DNA of 64,000 nt from Sinohyriopsis cumingii (Eukaryota > Mollusca > Bivalvia > Unionida > Unionidae). Made by a program: the position numbers and the translations under genes. The stretch spans positions 4,879,501 through 4,943,500 of the forward strand of contig JAPYKE020000033.1 in NCBI GenBank assembly GCA_028554795.2. Reading direction: 5' to 3'. The notes below the pieces were generated by a model. It had not been told where the DNA came from, did no database searches, and saw only the letters and a program-made list of their open reading frames with translations. This document shows positions 1-7,900 of the stretch, piece by piece. Each line of letters opens with the position of its first letter. The stretch's first letter is position 1.

Positions 1-2
1 AT

Positions 3-467
3 TGTTTACGCTGTAGATTTAAAACTCCAACTGTTGATTTAGTTACGGTTACAACAAAAAATAAAAAAATAGCGTATGGTGGAAAATGTTCTGTGTGCGG
101 TAGGAAGAAATTTTCGTTTTTACCTAATAAGCGCGGTGGTGATGTTGCTAATTTGATGTCAAAGTTTCCAGGTGCTCCATGGGCTAAATACAGCGGAGAA
201 AAACATCTACCAGGATATAATTATTGCGGTCCTGGTACAAGACTTGATATCAGGCTCGATAATCAAGATCAACCAAAACCAGGCGAGAAACCAATAAACG
301 CTATTGATCGAGCTTGTCACGCTCATGATGTTGCGTATAAAAGTAAAAATCTACAAGATAGACATATTGCGGATGTGAAATTAATTCACGCGCTAGATTC
401 CATAAAAAATAAAAATATCAAAGAAAAATTAGCTAATTTGGTTAGTAAGATCCGCGATGAAAAGTAA
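3..467 (+). CDS. Zinc-ribbon plus phospholipase A2-like virion protein (5' end outside window)
   Basis: The frame is open from the window edge, so the N-terminus is missing; the first possible start inside is only a GTG at 93. The visible part opens with two CxxC pairs (codons 1/4 and 29/32), a zinc-ribbon pattern like the small DUF5679-type proteins of large DNA viruses. A phospholipase A2-like domain follows: a calcium-loop motif YNYCGPGT and a catalytic HD pair in the motif CHAHDVAY (H and D at codons 108 and 109). This is the arrangement seen in parvovirus VP1-type PLA2 domains, which disrupt endosomal membranes during entry; that role here is inference. The stop lies 28 bp before the integrase ATG, on the same strand, so the two are probably co-transcribed. 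The PLA2 motif is clear; assignment to the virion is by analogy. Confidence 0.75.
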   Translation, partial: CLRCRFKTPTVDLVTVTTKNKKIAYGGKCSVCGRKKFSFLPNKRGGDVANLMSKFPGAPWAKYSGEKHLPGYNYCGPGTRLDIRLDNQDQPKPGEKPINAIDRACHAHDVAYKSKNLQDRHIADVKLIHALDSIKNKNIKEKLANLVSKIRDEK

Positions 468-495
468 ATTAGCGCTTGGGGCTGGTAATATATAA

Positions 496-1464
496 ATGGA
501 ATCGATTTATTATTCACCGAGAGGATACTGGAGAGGGAAAGCAGCAATTGGTAAACTTGCTGATGCAGCAGCGGTTAAACATCCTACTGCTAAAACGTGG
601 TTATCCAGACAAGCAATATGGCAAATTTATCTACCACGTCCTAAACAAATTCAGTACGCGTATTTCGATGTCAATGTTCCCAATGAAGTTCATCAAGCTG
701 ATATTCTGTTTTTACCGCATGATACTGTGCGTGGAAAAACGTACAAGTACGCGTTAACCGTAGTTGATGTTGCAAGTAGATATAAAGAAGCAGAACCGTT
801 ATCGACGAAAACATCATCTGAAGTAGCCGATGCGTTTGAACGAATTTATCAACGAGGTGGTGAACCACGAGGTGGTCTGCGATGGCCACAGCTACTACAG
901 GTTGATCCTGGTAAGGAATTTCTTGGTCCAGTATCATCGTTGATGAAACAACATAATACCAAAATACGACGAGGGCATACTGCAATTCACCGTGATCAGG
1001 CAATTGTTGAGCGATTTAATCGAACACTTGCCGAGCGGTTATTTGGATATCAATACGCGAGGGAATTTATTCAGGATAAAAGATCTCGCGAATGGGTTGC
1101 AAGATTACCAAATGTGATAGCTGCATTAAATAATGAGATCACACGAACAACCAACATGAAACCCACTAGCGCAATTACGAAAAAAAATATACCAACACAA
1201 CGAAAAGATGTTGAAAAACAGAAAATATTGGGTGATGTCACAGTCAGATATTTATATGAGCCTGGTGAACTTGAAGGTGGTAGCGCGAGAGCGACTGATC
1301 CTATTTGGAGTGTTACCACACACAAAATATCCACCGTGACAAGATCGTCAGGTAGACCTGCAATCTACAGATTAGATTCGGCCGCTCCTCAACGCGGATT
1401 TGTACGTGAACAACTACAAATAATCCCCACGGATACACAACTACCACCGCGATCACTTAACTAG
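496..1464 (+). CDS. INT: Retroviral-type (rve, DDE) integrase of Polinton/Maverick element
   Basis: A 322-residue protein starting at an ATG. The rve core is visible: first Asp in HQADILF (D69), second in QVDPGKEF (D137) and the Glu in IVERFNRT (E172). This gives a D-x67-D-x34-E triad, the expected DD(34-35)E spacing. The C-terminal part (about 230-322) is a basic, beta-rich tail such as Polinton integrases carry for DNA or chromatin binding. An N-terminal HHCC zinc finger is not evident in the first 50 residues. The enzyme inserts the linear element DNA into host chromosomes. The ORF is intact. Its stop overlaps tail-to-tail by 8 bp with the end of the minus-strand helicase/HNH frame, so the two transcription units converge here. 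Confidence 0.92.
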   Translation: MESIYYSPRGYWRGKAAIGKLADAAAVKHPTAKTWLSRQAIWQIYLPRPKQIQYAYFDVNVPNEVHQADILFLPHDTVRGKTYKYALTVVDVASRYKEAEPLSTKTSSEVADAFERIYQRGGEPRGGLRWPQLLQVDPGKEFLGPVSSLMKQHNTKIRRGHTAIHRDQAIVERFNRTLAERLFGYQYAREFIQDKRSREWVARLPNVIAALNNEITRTTNMKPTSAITKKNIPTQRKDVEKQKILGDVTVRYLYEPGELEGGSARATDPIWSVTTHKISTVTRSSGRPAIYRLDSAAPQRGFVREQLQIIPTDTQLPPRSLN

Positions 1465-2125
1465 CGCCAAGGGTGCCTGCACCCCGACGTCGATTACACT
1501 CGAAACAGGTCAGCATGGTATTTTCTCGTGTATGACCGCGACTATTATCTTTTCTATCTACGGTAAATTGTCTTGAATCATTACTCGAATACCTCCACAG
1601 CATTATACAATTGCAACTTGTGCAATGATTATTCTGCTGCTGTTTTAACTCAATAATAAATTCAACATCAAGATCAAAGTCGCGTTTATTTTTTTTATCA
1701 GATTGTTTATATCCGATTAATTTTTTTCTTATTATATCATCATCGATGATGTTAAATTTATCAACGAATTCAGGAATTATAATTCTACGTAATTGAGATA
1801 TTTTTCTGACCCTCGATACCGCTAAATAAACTAAATTTGACCACTCGATGTGATCGTCTACAATCCAGACTCGTGTGTCAGAAATAGTTAATCCCTGAGA
1901 CGAGTGGATCGTCATAGCGTATCCCAACACCCATGGAGATTTGTCAGCGTGTATTGCATCTTCGACCACACTGATATCAACGGCGACAATATCATTTAAT
2001 ACGAGATTCTGTTTTTCAGTCTGCCCTGGAATATCAACATTAATATTTTGTTTTCGTGTATCTGATGGTCTATAACACAGCGGTACGGGTAATTCTGAAT
2101 ATTTTTCTTTATGTAGTTGAAATAA
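1457..2125 (-). pseudogene. C-terminal part of the polymerase-helicase gene: SF1 helicase motifs V-VI plus HNH-like zinc module
   Basis: This frame continues the polymerase-helicase ORF directly after a single in-frame TAG at 2126-2128. The open part contains helicase motif V (AMTIHSSQGLT) and motif VI (YLAVSRVR), the C-terminal half of a Pif1/UvrD-type superfamily 1 helicase. It ends in a Cys/His module: CTSC, then FTVDRKDNSRGHT, then LTCFECNRRRG. That is the pattern of HNH nucleases of the recombination-endonuclease type, with two Cys pairs holding zinc around an R-D-N-H-N core. No ATG starts this fragment usefully (the first start codon is GTG at 1969). It is therefore either the decayed end of one gene or is reached by readthrough. 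The stop overlaps the end of the integrase gene. Confidence 0.7.
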
Positions 2126-4129
2126 CTACTGTTGTAAATCGTCTCTGATTATTTTTCTGCTTGCTACTATCAAATCGGTGGGTCTCCATAAATTTAAAAA
2201 ATCACCCATTGATGTCTCTGGGATCACTCCGCGTAATATTTCACACTGAATTTTGTTTGATTGTAATCTGATTAATTTTTTAAACTCCTTCAAATTTGCA
2301 TCGAGAGCTCTATGATCATCATCTATTTCTTCGTAATAATCAACGAAATTTTTTAACCAATCTTGTGGAGATGGTCCAACAAAAGGCGGCGGCTGACCAT
2401 GATCGCCACACATTATTATAGCGGTATATTTCGTCAGCAACCAATCAAGAAACGTTTTTAATGTATCCAATGACACCGTACATATCTCATCCCAAATAAT
2501 TATTTTAGGTATATATTTTTCTCCCATTCGTTCAGGAGTCCATGTATCCCCGCGCCACCGAAAGAAACTATGATACGTGCAAGATTGTACTTGCCGTTGT
2601 TTCATCTCGCGTGCAAGTCTATGTGTGGGTGTCAGCACGATCATATCCGAATTTCTAAAAACATTAATTGCTCGAGTCGTTTTGCCGCATCCACCAGGTC
2701 CATTGAGATATACTGTCTTATATCTGGTTATTGGATCACTCACCGGCGGCGCTTTCGACATTTCTGATATTTTATTACCCTCACGATAAAAATCTCTCAT
2801 TGGAACATCTGCTGATTCTGTGTAATTGTGTAATATTTCTTTTTTTATCCGCCACGAACCCCATCGTTCATCATTACTTGTGAATTTCATAACGGATTCT
2901 AAATATTTACTCGAAATATAAAACGAATCTGTTGCGACTCTGACTGCGGTCTTGGGAAATCTATTAATCATCGATAATAAATTTATAGAAACATAAGCCA
3001 ACATGGAAGATCTTAGATGAGTATACTGTGGGGAGACGTCATTTATGTAACTAACGATCGTACCCAATTTTGTTCCGTCGGATAAATAAACACTTTCTCG
3101 ATTTACAAATATATTTCTCGCTGTTGTATCAGCGATTATAAAATCGTACTCGGCATCATCTAGAATTAATCGTGCGTGATGTCTTTTATGATCATATGCA
3201 CCACCTTGAGTAAATTTACCTATAATTTTTCTACCGAGGTCTTTCGCGGTTTTGAGTTTAATCTCGAGAATTTTAGGAGCTTCTTTGATAATATCATCTT
3301 CGGAAACATCAGGATATTTTTCCTTAAACTCCCTAATAACTTCATCGTGATTAATATAATCTGGCATGGGCAACCAAACTTCGGTCTGTGCATGATATGA
3401 TATAATTGCCTCACTGACCACCAACGATGTCAGTATCGCACAATCTAGCATATATCGTAACAAAACTATAGGTGCCCAACGTTTTTCACAAAAATGTCTG
3501 CCAAGCCAAACATAACAAATCTTGTGAAGATTTTCGTTAAACTCGAATGATTCAACACAAGCAAATCCAGTCAGATCAAAATCAGGTAATGGTCCATTAA
3601 TTGCCACTCGAGTCATCTCGTTTGTAGGGTGACCGAATCTTTTAAAGTATACGGAACAATCTCCGTATCCTAGGAAACTTCCTGGATAACATGCAACCAT
3701 ATCAACCGAAATAACATCATTGTAATTATACTTGGTATTCCATAATCCGCCATGTCCGTATTCGATGGAACTTGCGCGTACGTCCTCGAGTAAATCAAAT
3801 CGTGTTGGTTTCCATGAATTTCGTTCTCTGGCGAAATGAGCCGCAACAGATGGAACGGTAAAACAATTAGTTAGTAATTTGTCGGTATTTTCCGCGTGTT
3901 TGCACTCTAAAAACTTATCCGCGAGATTTTTCATCTCGTCATGGAGAGATTCTGTTCGATATATTTCACCATCTGGTCTGACAAACTGATCAAATTCACC
4001 TTCCTCATTACTTTTAAATAACCATACCGATACAGGATCGTTTTTACTTATTTCGTTGATAAAATCAAACATACTGTCTGCCCCAGAATTATCTGGGTGG
4101 GGTGGGGTAAAATCTAACAGTTCGATCAC
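2126..4129 (-). CDS. PolB: DNA polymerase B (protein-primed type) fused to SF1 helicase, main open segment
   Basis: A 667-codon open segment beginning with GTG. Polymerase motif A is SVDMVACYPGSF (residues 141-152), motif B is KIIGKFTQGG (301-310) and motif C is RVATDSFYI (397-405). In motif C the usual DTDS reads ATDS, so the first Asp is replaced while the second stays. From about 470 a helicase begins: Walker A GPGGCGKTT (477-485), Walker B IIIWDEI (543-549) and motif III CGDHGQPPPF (574-583). The segment ends at an in-frame TAG (2126-2128), with the rest of the helicase beyond it. Polinton PolBs copy linear genomes by protein priming; a cis-fused helicase would supply unwinding. The exonuclease and N-terminal parts lie upstream in other frames (4089-4961). 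The whole gene would be about 1,170 codons. Confidence 0.85.
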   Translation of the reverse strand: MIELLDFTPPHPDNSGADSMFDFINEISKNDPVSVWLFKSNEEGEFDQFVRPDGEIYRTESLHDEMKNLADKFLECKHAENTDKLLTNCFTVPSVAAHFARERNSWKPTRFDLLEDVRASSIEYGHGGLWNTKYNYNDVISVDMVACYPGSFLGYGDCSVYFKRFGHPTNEMTRVAINGPLPDFDLTGFACVESFEFNENLHKICYVWLGRHFCEKRWAPIVLLRYMLDCAILTSLVVSEAIISYHAQTEVWLPMPDYINHDEVIREFKEKYPDVSEDDIIKEAPKILEIKLKTAKDLGRKIIGKFTQGGAYDHKRHHARLILDDAEYDFIIADTTARNIFVNRESVYLSDGTKLGTIVSYINDVSPQYTHLRSSMLAYVSINLLSMINRFPKTAVRVATDSFYISSKYLESVMKFTSNDERWGSWRIKKEILHNYTESADVPMRDFYREGNKISEMSKAPPVSDPITRYKTVYLNGPGGCGKTTRAINVFRNSDMIVLTPTHRLAREMKQRQVQSCTYHSFFRWRGDTWTPERMGEKYIPKIIIWDEICTVSLDTLKTFLDWLLTKYTAIIMCGDHGQPPPFVGPSPQDWLKNFVDYYEEIDDDHRALDANLKEFKKLIRLQSNKIQCEILRGVIPETSMGDFLNLWRPTDLIVASRKIIRDDLQQ

Positions 4130-4961
4130 GTGGAAATATTGTTACTGCGCTGGCCCATGCATGCGCGTTGTGATCAATAATATTCATTGAAGCTCCTTTT
4201 GATTTATATTTGGATTCGTACAGTACCTCCCCCGTTATTGTCGCTACAGTTATTGGAAATTTTAATAGTTTTCCTAGTTCAGCAACATCTTTTATTGTAG
4301 CGCCGGTATCCTTAACTGAATCGGCCCACGAGTTTATTTTTTTACGTCTTAAATCAGTTAATCCGTTTCCACGCATCGCGTTTGTAAAGTGTTCTATTAC
4401 TCGTTCGGCTACGCAATTTAACCTTGAAAATTTCATCGGCGCTAGTTTATCAACGTTGGGTTTTTTATTTATCTCATAAATTCCATAAATAACCGCTGTT
4501 ACAGGATACGCTCGCTCATAATACGGTTTGTCAATACCCGTCAATAGACCCGGTCTGGAATTTTTACTTAATATAACAGTTTTATTATTACCAAGGACAG
4601 GATCATATTTGTCACGGATAATCCAACTACCTGTTTCTGTTAATACAATAAATTTTTACTTTGAGGAAATATTTGTGATTGCCCTCGTATTCAGTGATGT
4701 AGTTAATGATAGTTGCCGCTCGCTTGTCATTCATTGTGGCGTCCTTGACAGCTTCCTTGACGGAGTCATAATCTTGAACGTTGACCATGTGTGAGATGCA
4801 CCATCTGTGTAAAATTCCTTCTTGGCGTCGTGAATTTTCGAGATCAGACTTTTATTTTTCGGATCAACCAGATCTCGTACTGGCAAGTCAGAAGATAATC
4901 TGTCGAGGTTGAATTTATACTTAACAGGCCTAGCTTGGGATAATTTCTCAAACTCGTTCAT
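4130..4961 (-). pseudogene. PolB: N-terminal part of DNA polymerase B, broken by frame changes
   Basis: The minus strand holds the N-terminal region of the polymerase in three pieces. An ATG at 4961 opens a frame closed at 4731. The coding signal then appears to continue in another frame from about 4750 to 4650. It returns to the first frame from about 4650 down to 4089 (a 151-codon open stretch beginning at 4544). The main segment starting at 4129 is in yet another frame, and the switch falls within 4090-4125 near a run of CCCC and CCCAC triplets. So at least three frame changes separate the start from the catalytic part. No canonical exonuclease motif could be placed with certainty. The start at 4961 faces the Cys-rich ORF at 5003 across 41 bp that contain a TATA-like stretch. 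Confidence 0.6.
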
Positions 4962-5002
4962 ATAATTAAAACAAATATTTAAATAAAAATATTATATATA
5001 CA
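4962..5002. promoter_or_regulatory. Divergent AT-rich promoter between PolB and Cys-rich ORF
   Basis: Forty-one bases separate the minus-strand ATG at 4961 from the plus-strand ATG at 5003. They are almost pure A/T and contain ATTATATATA about 3 to 12 bases before the plus-strand ATG. Similar TATTATAT stretches sit just upstream of the starts at 5311, 7112 and 8895, which suggests a shared element promoter motif. No transcription data are available; this is inference from position and composition. Confidence 0.35.
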
Positions 5003-5212
5003 ATGTCTCAATGCAGATGGTTGATGATCGGTTCAGTAAATAGATGCAATAAATCCTGTAGAGGTGAATTTTGTTGGATGCACTTACAGGGTATACGGCG
5101 AGGAAGTCTAGGACCAATACCGTGTCTGCGGTGTGGTGCTGGAGTGCGATGAAAAACAAAATTATGTGGAAAGTGCGGGGGAAAACGGTTCAGAGAGCTT
5201 AAAAGATTATGA
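5003..5212 (+). pseudogene. Small Cys-rich (zinc-ribbon-like) protein, interrupted by TGA
   Basis: From ATG 5003 a 49-codon frame runs to TGA at 5150-5152. The same frame then continues 19 further codons to a second TGA at 5210. The Cys/His pattern crosses the first stop: single Cys residues and FCWMH early on, PCLRCG just before the stop and LCGKCGGKR after it. Paired CxxC motifs on both sides suggest one zinc-binding protein of about 69 residues that has acquired a nonsense codon, or that reads through it. I do not recognise the family; its place between PolB and an endonuclease suggests an early or regulatory role. Confidence 0.45.
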
Positions 5213-5310
5213 CAAAAAAAATAATAATGGTGAAAACGCTATAAAATCCGTGGAGGATTATATATCAAGATTTCAGACAAACAATGATTTAAACAAATAA
5301 TATTATTATA

Positions 5311-5812
5311 ATGGAGCAAAATAAATTTGTCCCACATCCCACAATAACAAACTATGAATCAGATCGTAATGGTGTCATCAGAAATTGCAGGTTGAAGAGA
5401 CCGGTTGGTAATGTTTCTAATACTGGCTATCTAAGGTTCACATGCGAGGGAGGAAAGAAACATTATCAGTGTCATAGATTTACGTACGAATGTTTCTTCG
5501 GAGTGATCAAAGACGGTCTTGTGATCGATCACATTGTCGGGAACACTCAAAACAATAATTTATCCAATTTACAAGCTATCTCACACAGCGAGAATAATAC
5601 ACGTGGTAATACTGGAAGATGTAAGACAGTTTCTAGAAGGGTAGTAAAGTCTACAAACAGAAACCGGTGAAGAAATTACATTTCAGTCTATGAACGCAGC
5701 TGCGAAATACTTTAATATTAATCCGCGTTTGGTACAATTTATCGCAGAAAATATAACCAGATCTGCTTTCTCAAAAAAATATAAACAGAGAATCACCTTT
5801 CAGTATCAATAA
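5311..5812 (+). pseudogene. HNH homing-type endonuclease, frameshifted near its C-terminus
   Basis: ATG 5311 opens a 119-codon frame with an HNH_3-type core: CHRFTYECFFG, then LVIDHIVGNTQNNNLSNL, then SENN. The DH, N and NL residues of the beta-beta-alpha metal site are present. The frame closes at 5668-5670. In the +1 frame, open from 5648 to the TAA at 5810-5812, lies an about 50-codon stretch with the motif FQSMNAAAKYFNI, like the helix-turn-helix repeats (IENR1/NUMOD1 type) that follow HNH domains in phage and large-virus homing enzymes. The intact protein would be about 165 residues, so a one-base frame change lies between 5648 and 5670. Such enzymes are usually selfish passengers that cut related viral genomes. 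Confidence 0.7.
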
Positions 5813-6354
5813 TTATCATCACCACGTTGAATTACATTATTATTTGAGGAGACCCAGTACTGTATAATCGTATACTACTGAATTTTTGATTATGCAAAAG
5901 GGAGATTACTTTGTAATATATAGTTTTCTTCGTAGATTTTTTATTTTTATGATCGTAATTAGTCAGTTTAACTAATTACGTCGTAATTAATTACTCGTAG
6001 AAGCATATTTATGGTTTTTAAATATTTCCCATCATACAACATTACGAGAAATCAGGGCAATTTTACAACCGCTGTTATTGATCCGCAGGTAGCTGTATAC
6101 AATCAGCTTAGAAACCGTTGTTAGTGTACAGGTGCATTTCACAATCCGTTATTGATTTCGCAGGTATTTGCAGTCTGCATAATACAGATATATTCAGAAA
6201 CCGCTGTTATAATTCAGAAACCGTTATTTTAATACAGGGTAGTTATTTAAATGTAGAAATTATTATTATTATTCAGAAACCGCTATTTTAGTGTAAATAT
6301 ATTTGAAATTAGTTCCTTAGTTATATATTAACTTTCGAAACATATGTTTCTAAC
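5813..6354. repeat. Non-coding stretch with degenerate iterons
   Basis: No open frame of note. Between about 6060 and 6290 the phrase TTCAGAAACCGCTGTTA and shortened relatives (AAACCGTTGTTA, AATCCGTTATT, AAACCGTTATTTT, AAACCGCTATTTT) recur at least six times, several of them followed by a CAGGTA or CAGG box. The copies are diverged. Iterons of this sort in a linear dsDNA element could be binding sites for a replication or transcription protein, but nothing further can be read from the sequence. Confidence 0.5.
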
Positions 6355-6465
6355 AAGATTTGATAGCTCAATCAGTATCGTATTGGACTGTGACGCTCGC
6401 GGTCCAGGATCGAATCCCATGACTGACAATTGGTCGGGTGGTTACGCATATTAGCGATTTTTATA
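6355..6465 (+). ncRNA. Pol III-like transcription unit (tRNA-like A and B boxes)
   Basis: An A-box-like TAGCTCAATCAG (6364-6375) and a B-box-like GGATCGAATCC (6407-6417, one mismatch to GGTTCGANTCC) are 31 bases apart, the spacing found in tRNA genes. A T5 run at about 6456 could end transcription, giving an RNA of about 100 nt. The T-stem and acceptor stem do not close, so this is not a working tRNA. It may be a tRNA-derived SINE head inserted in the element, or a viral pol III RNA in the manner of adenovirus VA RNA. Both readings are inference. Confidence 0.3.
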
Positions 6466-6489
6466 ATTAATTGGGGCACCGCCAGCCCC

Positions 6490-6587
6490 TCTCCGCGAGA
6501 ACACCATCCTATCATGTCAAACGTGGTAGATACATGTTTTTGTATTTCCCACGGGTTGATTATTGTGGGTGGGTGTTCTCGCGGAGA
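6490..6587. repeat. Perfect 16 bp inverted repeat (hairpin with 66 nt loop)
   Basis: TCTCCGCGAGAACACC at 6490-6505 is repeated exactly in reverse complement at 6572-6587. The arms are GC-rich in an AT-rich setting, so a stable hairpin is likely in RNA or single-stranded DNA. It sits between the pol III-like boxes and the hairpin array starting at 6701. Confidence 0.8.
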
Positions 6588-6594
6588 AAATGGC

Positions 6595-6700
6595 CTCATT
6601 TCATTCATTACATCTCATTTCATTCATTCATTCATTACATCTCATTACATCTCATTACATATATTTCATCTCATTATATATATTTCATCACATACTTAAT
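6595..6700. repeat. Simple CATT/ATCTCATT repeat
   Basis: Short tandem repeats of CATT, CATCTCATTA and TATATATTTCATC. The same CATT unit recurs between the hairpins further right, so the two repeats may have grown together. No coding potential. Confidence 0.7.
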
Positions 6701-7066
6701 GAACCTGCTAAAAGACTCGAATAGAGGTTCCATTTCATAATATATGTTCGTGTCGTCATTCATTGCATAATGAACCTGCTAAAAGACTCGAATTGAGGTT
6801 CCATTTCATAATATATGTTCGTGTCGTCATTCATTCATTCATTGCATAATGAACCTGCTAAAAGACTCGAATAGAGGTTCCATTTCATAATATATGTGCC
6901 GTCCATGCATAATTTGAGCTCGCTAAAGACTCGATAGGGGCTCTTCATTCATTAAATGTTCTGTGTGCCTGGTGAACTTGGTAGAATGCGATGGCAATCT
7001 GCGAGTTCTTGGCTGTACTGTCCTTGAAACATCCCGACGAACTCGCTAAAGACTCGATAGGGGTTC
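6701..7066 (+). repeat. Array of five hairpins with conserved loop and covarying stems
   Basis: Five copies at 6701-6730, 6772-6801, 6851-6880, 6916-6943 and 7039-7066. Each has a 6 bp outer stem, a bulged G, a 3 bp CTA/TAG inner stem (TTG on the 3' side in copy 2) and a near-constant loop AAGACTCGA (with extra A residues in copies 1-3). Outer stems differ but still pair: GAACCT with AGGTTC, GAGCTC with GGGCTC, GAACTC with GGGTTC. Spacer CATTTCATAATATATG is shared by copies 1-3. Between copies 4 and 5 a further stem GAACTTG...CGAGTTC (about 6974-7007) has another loop. The array ends 45 bp before the next ORF. Paired changes argue for a function as folded RNA or as a protein-bound DNA hairpin. 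Confidence 0.8.
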
Positions 7067-7111
7067 TAGGGATAATTTTTTTTTTTATTTTAAAGATTTA
7101 TATATTATATA

Positions 7112-7486
7112 ATGAACCATGAAAATATCGATGACATTATTTCTGCTATCAAAAAACTAGAAGAAAACAGAATTAATATATCTGATGAACTAAATCCTGA
7201 AAAAATAATATCTGATTTTGAAACATTAGAAGAGCTTAAGAACGAAAATAAGTACGTTCTATCATCTCAGTATAAGTTCATAAAGCGGATTCAGTCAGCT
7301 ATGTTTCAGTCACTGGCTATGGTGAGCGATGATCAAGTAAATAAATTTGTTCCTCTTTCTGTCGCAGTAGAAAAGGTCAGATCGCTGTTATCACACGAGT
7401 ACGAAACGAATAAAACAATCAGTACCCGCATAAGATACTTAAGAAAAATTATGTCAGCGCGTAACGACCAAAGCACCCCTGTCTGA
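7112..7486 (+). CDS. Unknown 124-residue, helix-rich protein of the element
   Basis: An intact ORF from an ATG directly preceded by TTATATATTATATA. The protein is acidic in its first 55 residues (EELKNENK and similar), probably coiled coil, and more basic at the end (IRYLRKIMSAR). No motif or family is recognised. It lies alone on the plus strand after the hairpin array and faces the minus-strand virion block across the inverted-repeat region. Its length and clean frame make it likely to be a real gene; a regulatory role is only a guess from position. Confidence 0.6.
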   Translation: MNHENIDDIISAIKKLEENRINISDELNPEKIISDFETLEELKNENKYVLSSQYKFIKRIQSAMFQSLAMVSDDQVNKFVPLSVAVEKVRSLLSHEYETNKTISTRIRYLRKIMSARNDQSTPV

Positions 7487-7489
7487 ATT

Positions 7490-7900
7490 AATTATTTATT
7501 TATTCTGGGATTATATTTATTCTGAAATATTTTATTTATTTCTGAATTATTATTTATTAATTCTAAATTATTATTTATTTATTCTGAGATTATATTTATT
7601 CTGAGATTATATTCTGAAATATTACATTTATTCTGGCATTATATTCTGAAATATTGTATTTATTCTGGCATTATATTCTGAAATATTGTATTTATTCTGG
7701 CATTATATTCTGAAATATTGTATTTATTCTGAAATATTGTATTTATTCTGAAATATTATATTTATTCTGAAATATTATATTTATTCTGAAATATTTTATT
7801 TATTCTGAAATATTGTATTTATTCTGAAATATTATATTTATTCTGGCATTATATTCTGAAATATTATATTTATTCTGAAATATTTTATTTTTTTCTGAAA
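7490..7900. repeat. AT-rich tandem repeat (TATTCTGAAATATTGTATT type)
   Basis: About 20 head-to-tail copies of a 19-20 base unit TTTATTCTGAAATATT(G/A)TA, some with an alternate unit TTTATTCTGGCATTATA. No coding potential; expansion by slippage is the simple explanation. It fills the gap right after the stop of the 7112 ORF. Confidence 0.85.

Noticed and set aside
671-1003. 110-residue minus-strand frame inside the integrase gene
   Set aside because: Shadow of the integrase; the plus frame carries all catalytic residues.
6362-6434. A functional tRNA gene
   Set aside because: A and B boxes match, but acceptor and T stems do not pair and the anticodon loop would be about 15 nt.
6701-7066. Hammerhead-type self-cleaving ribozymes
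   Set aside because: Tandem hairpins invite the idea, but the CTGATGA and GAAA core boxes are missing in all copies.
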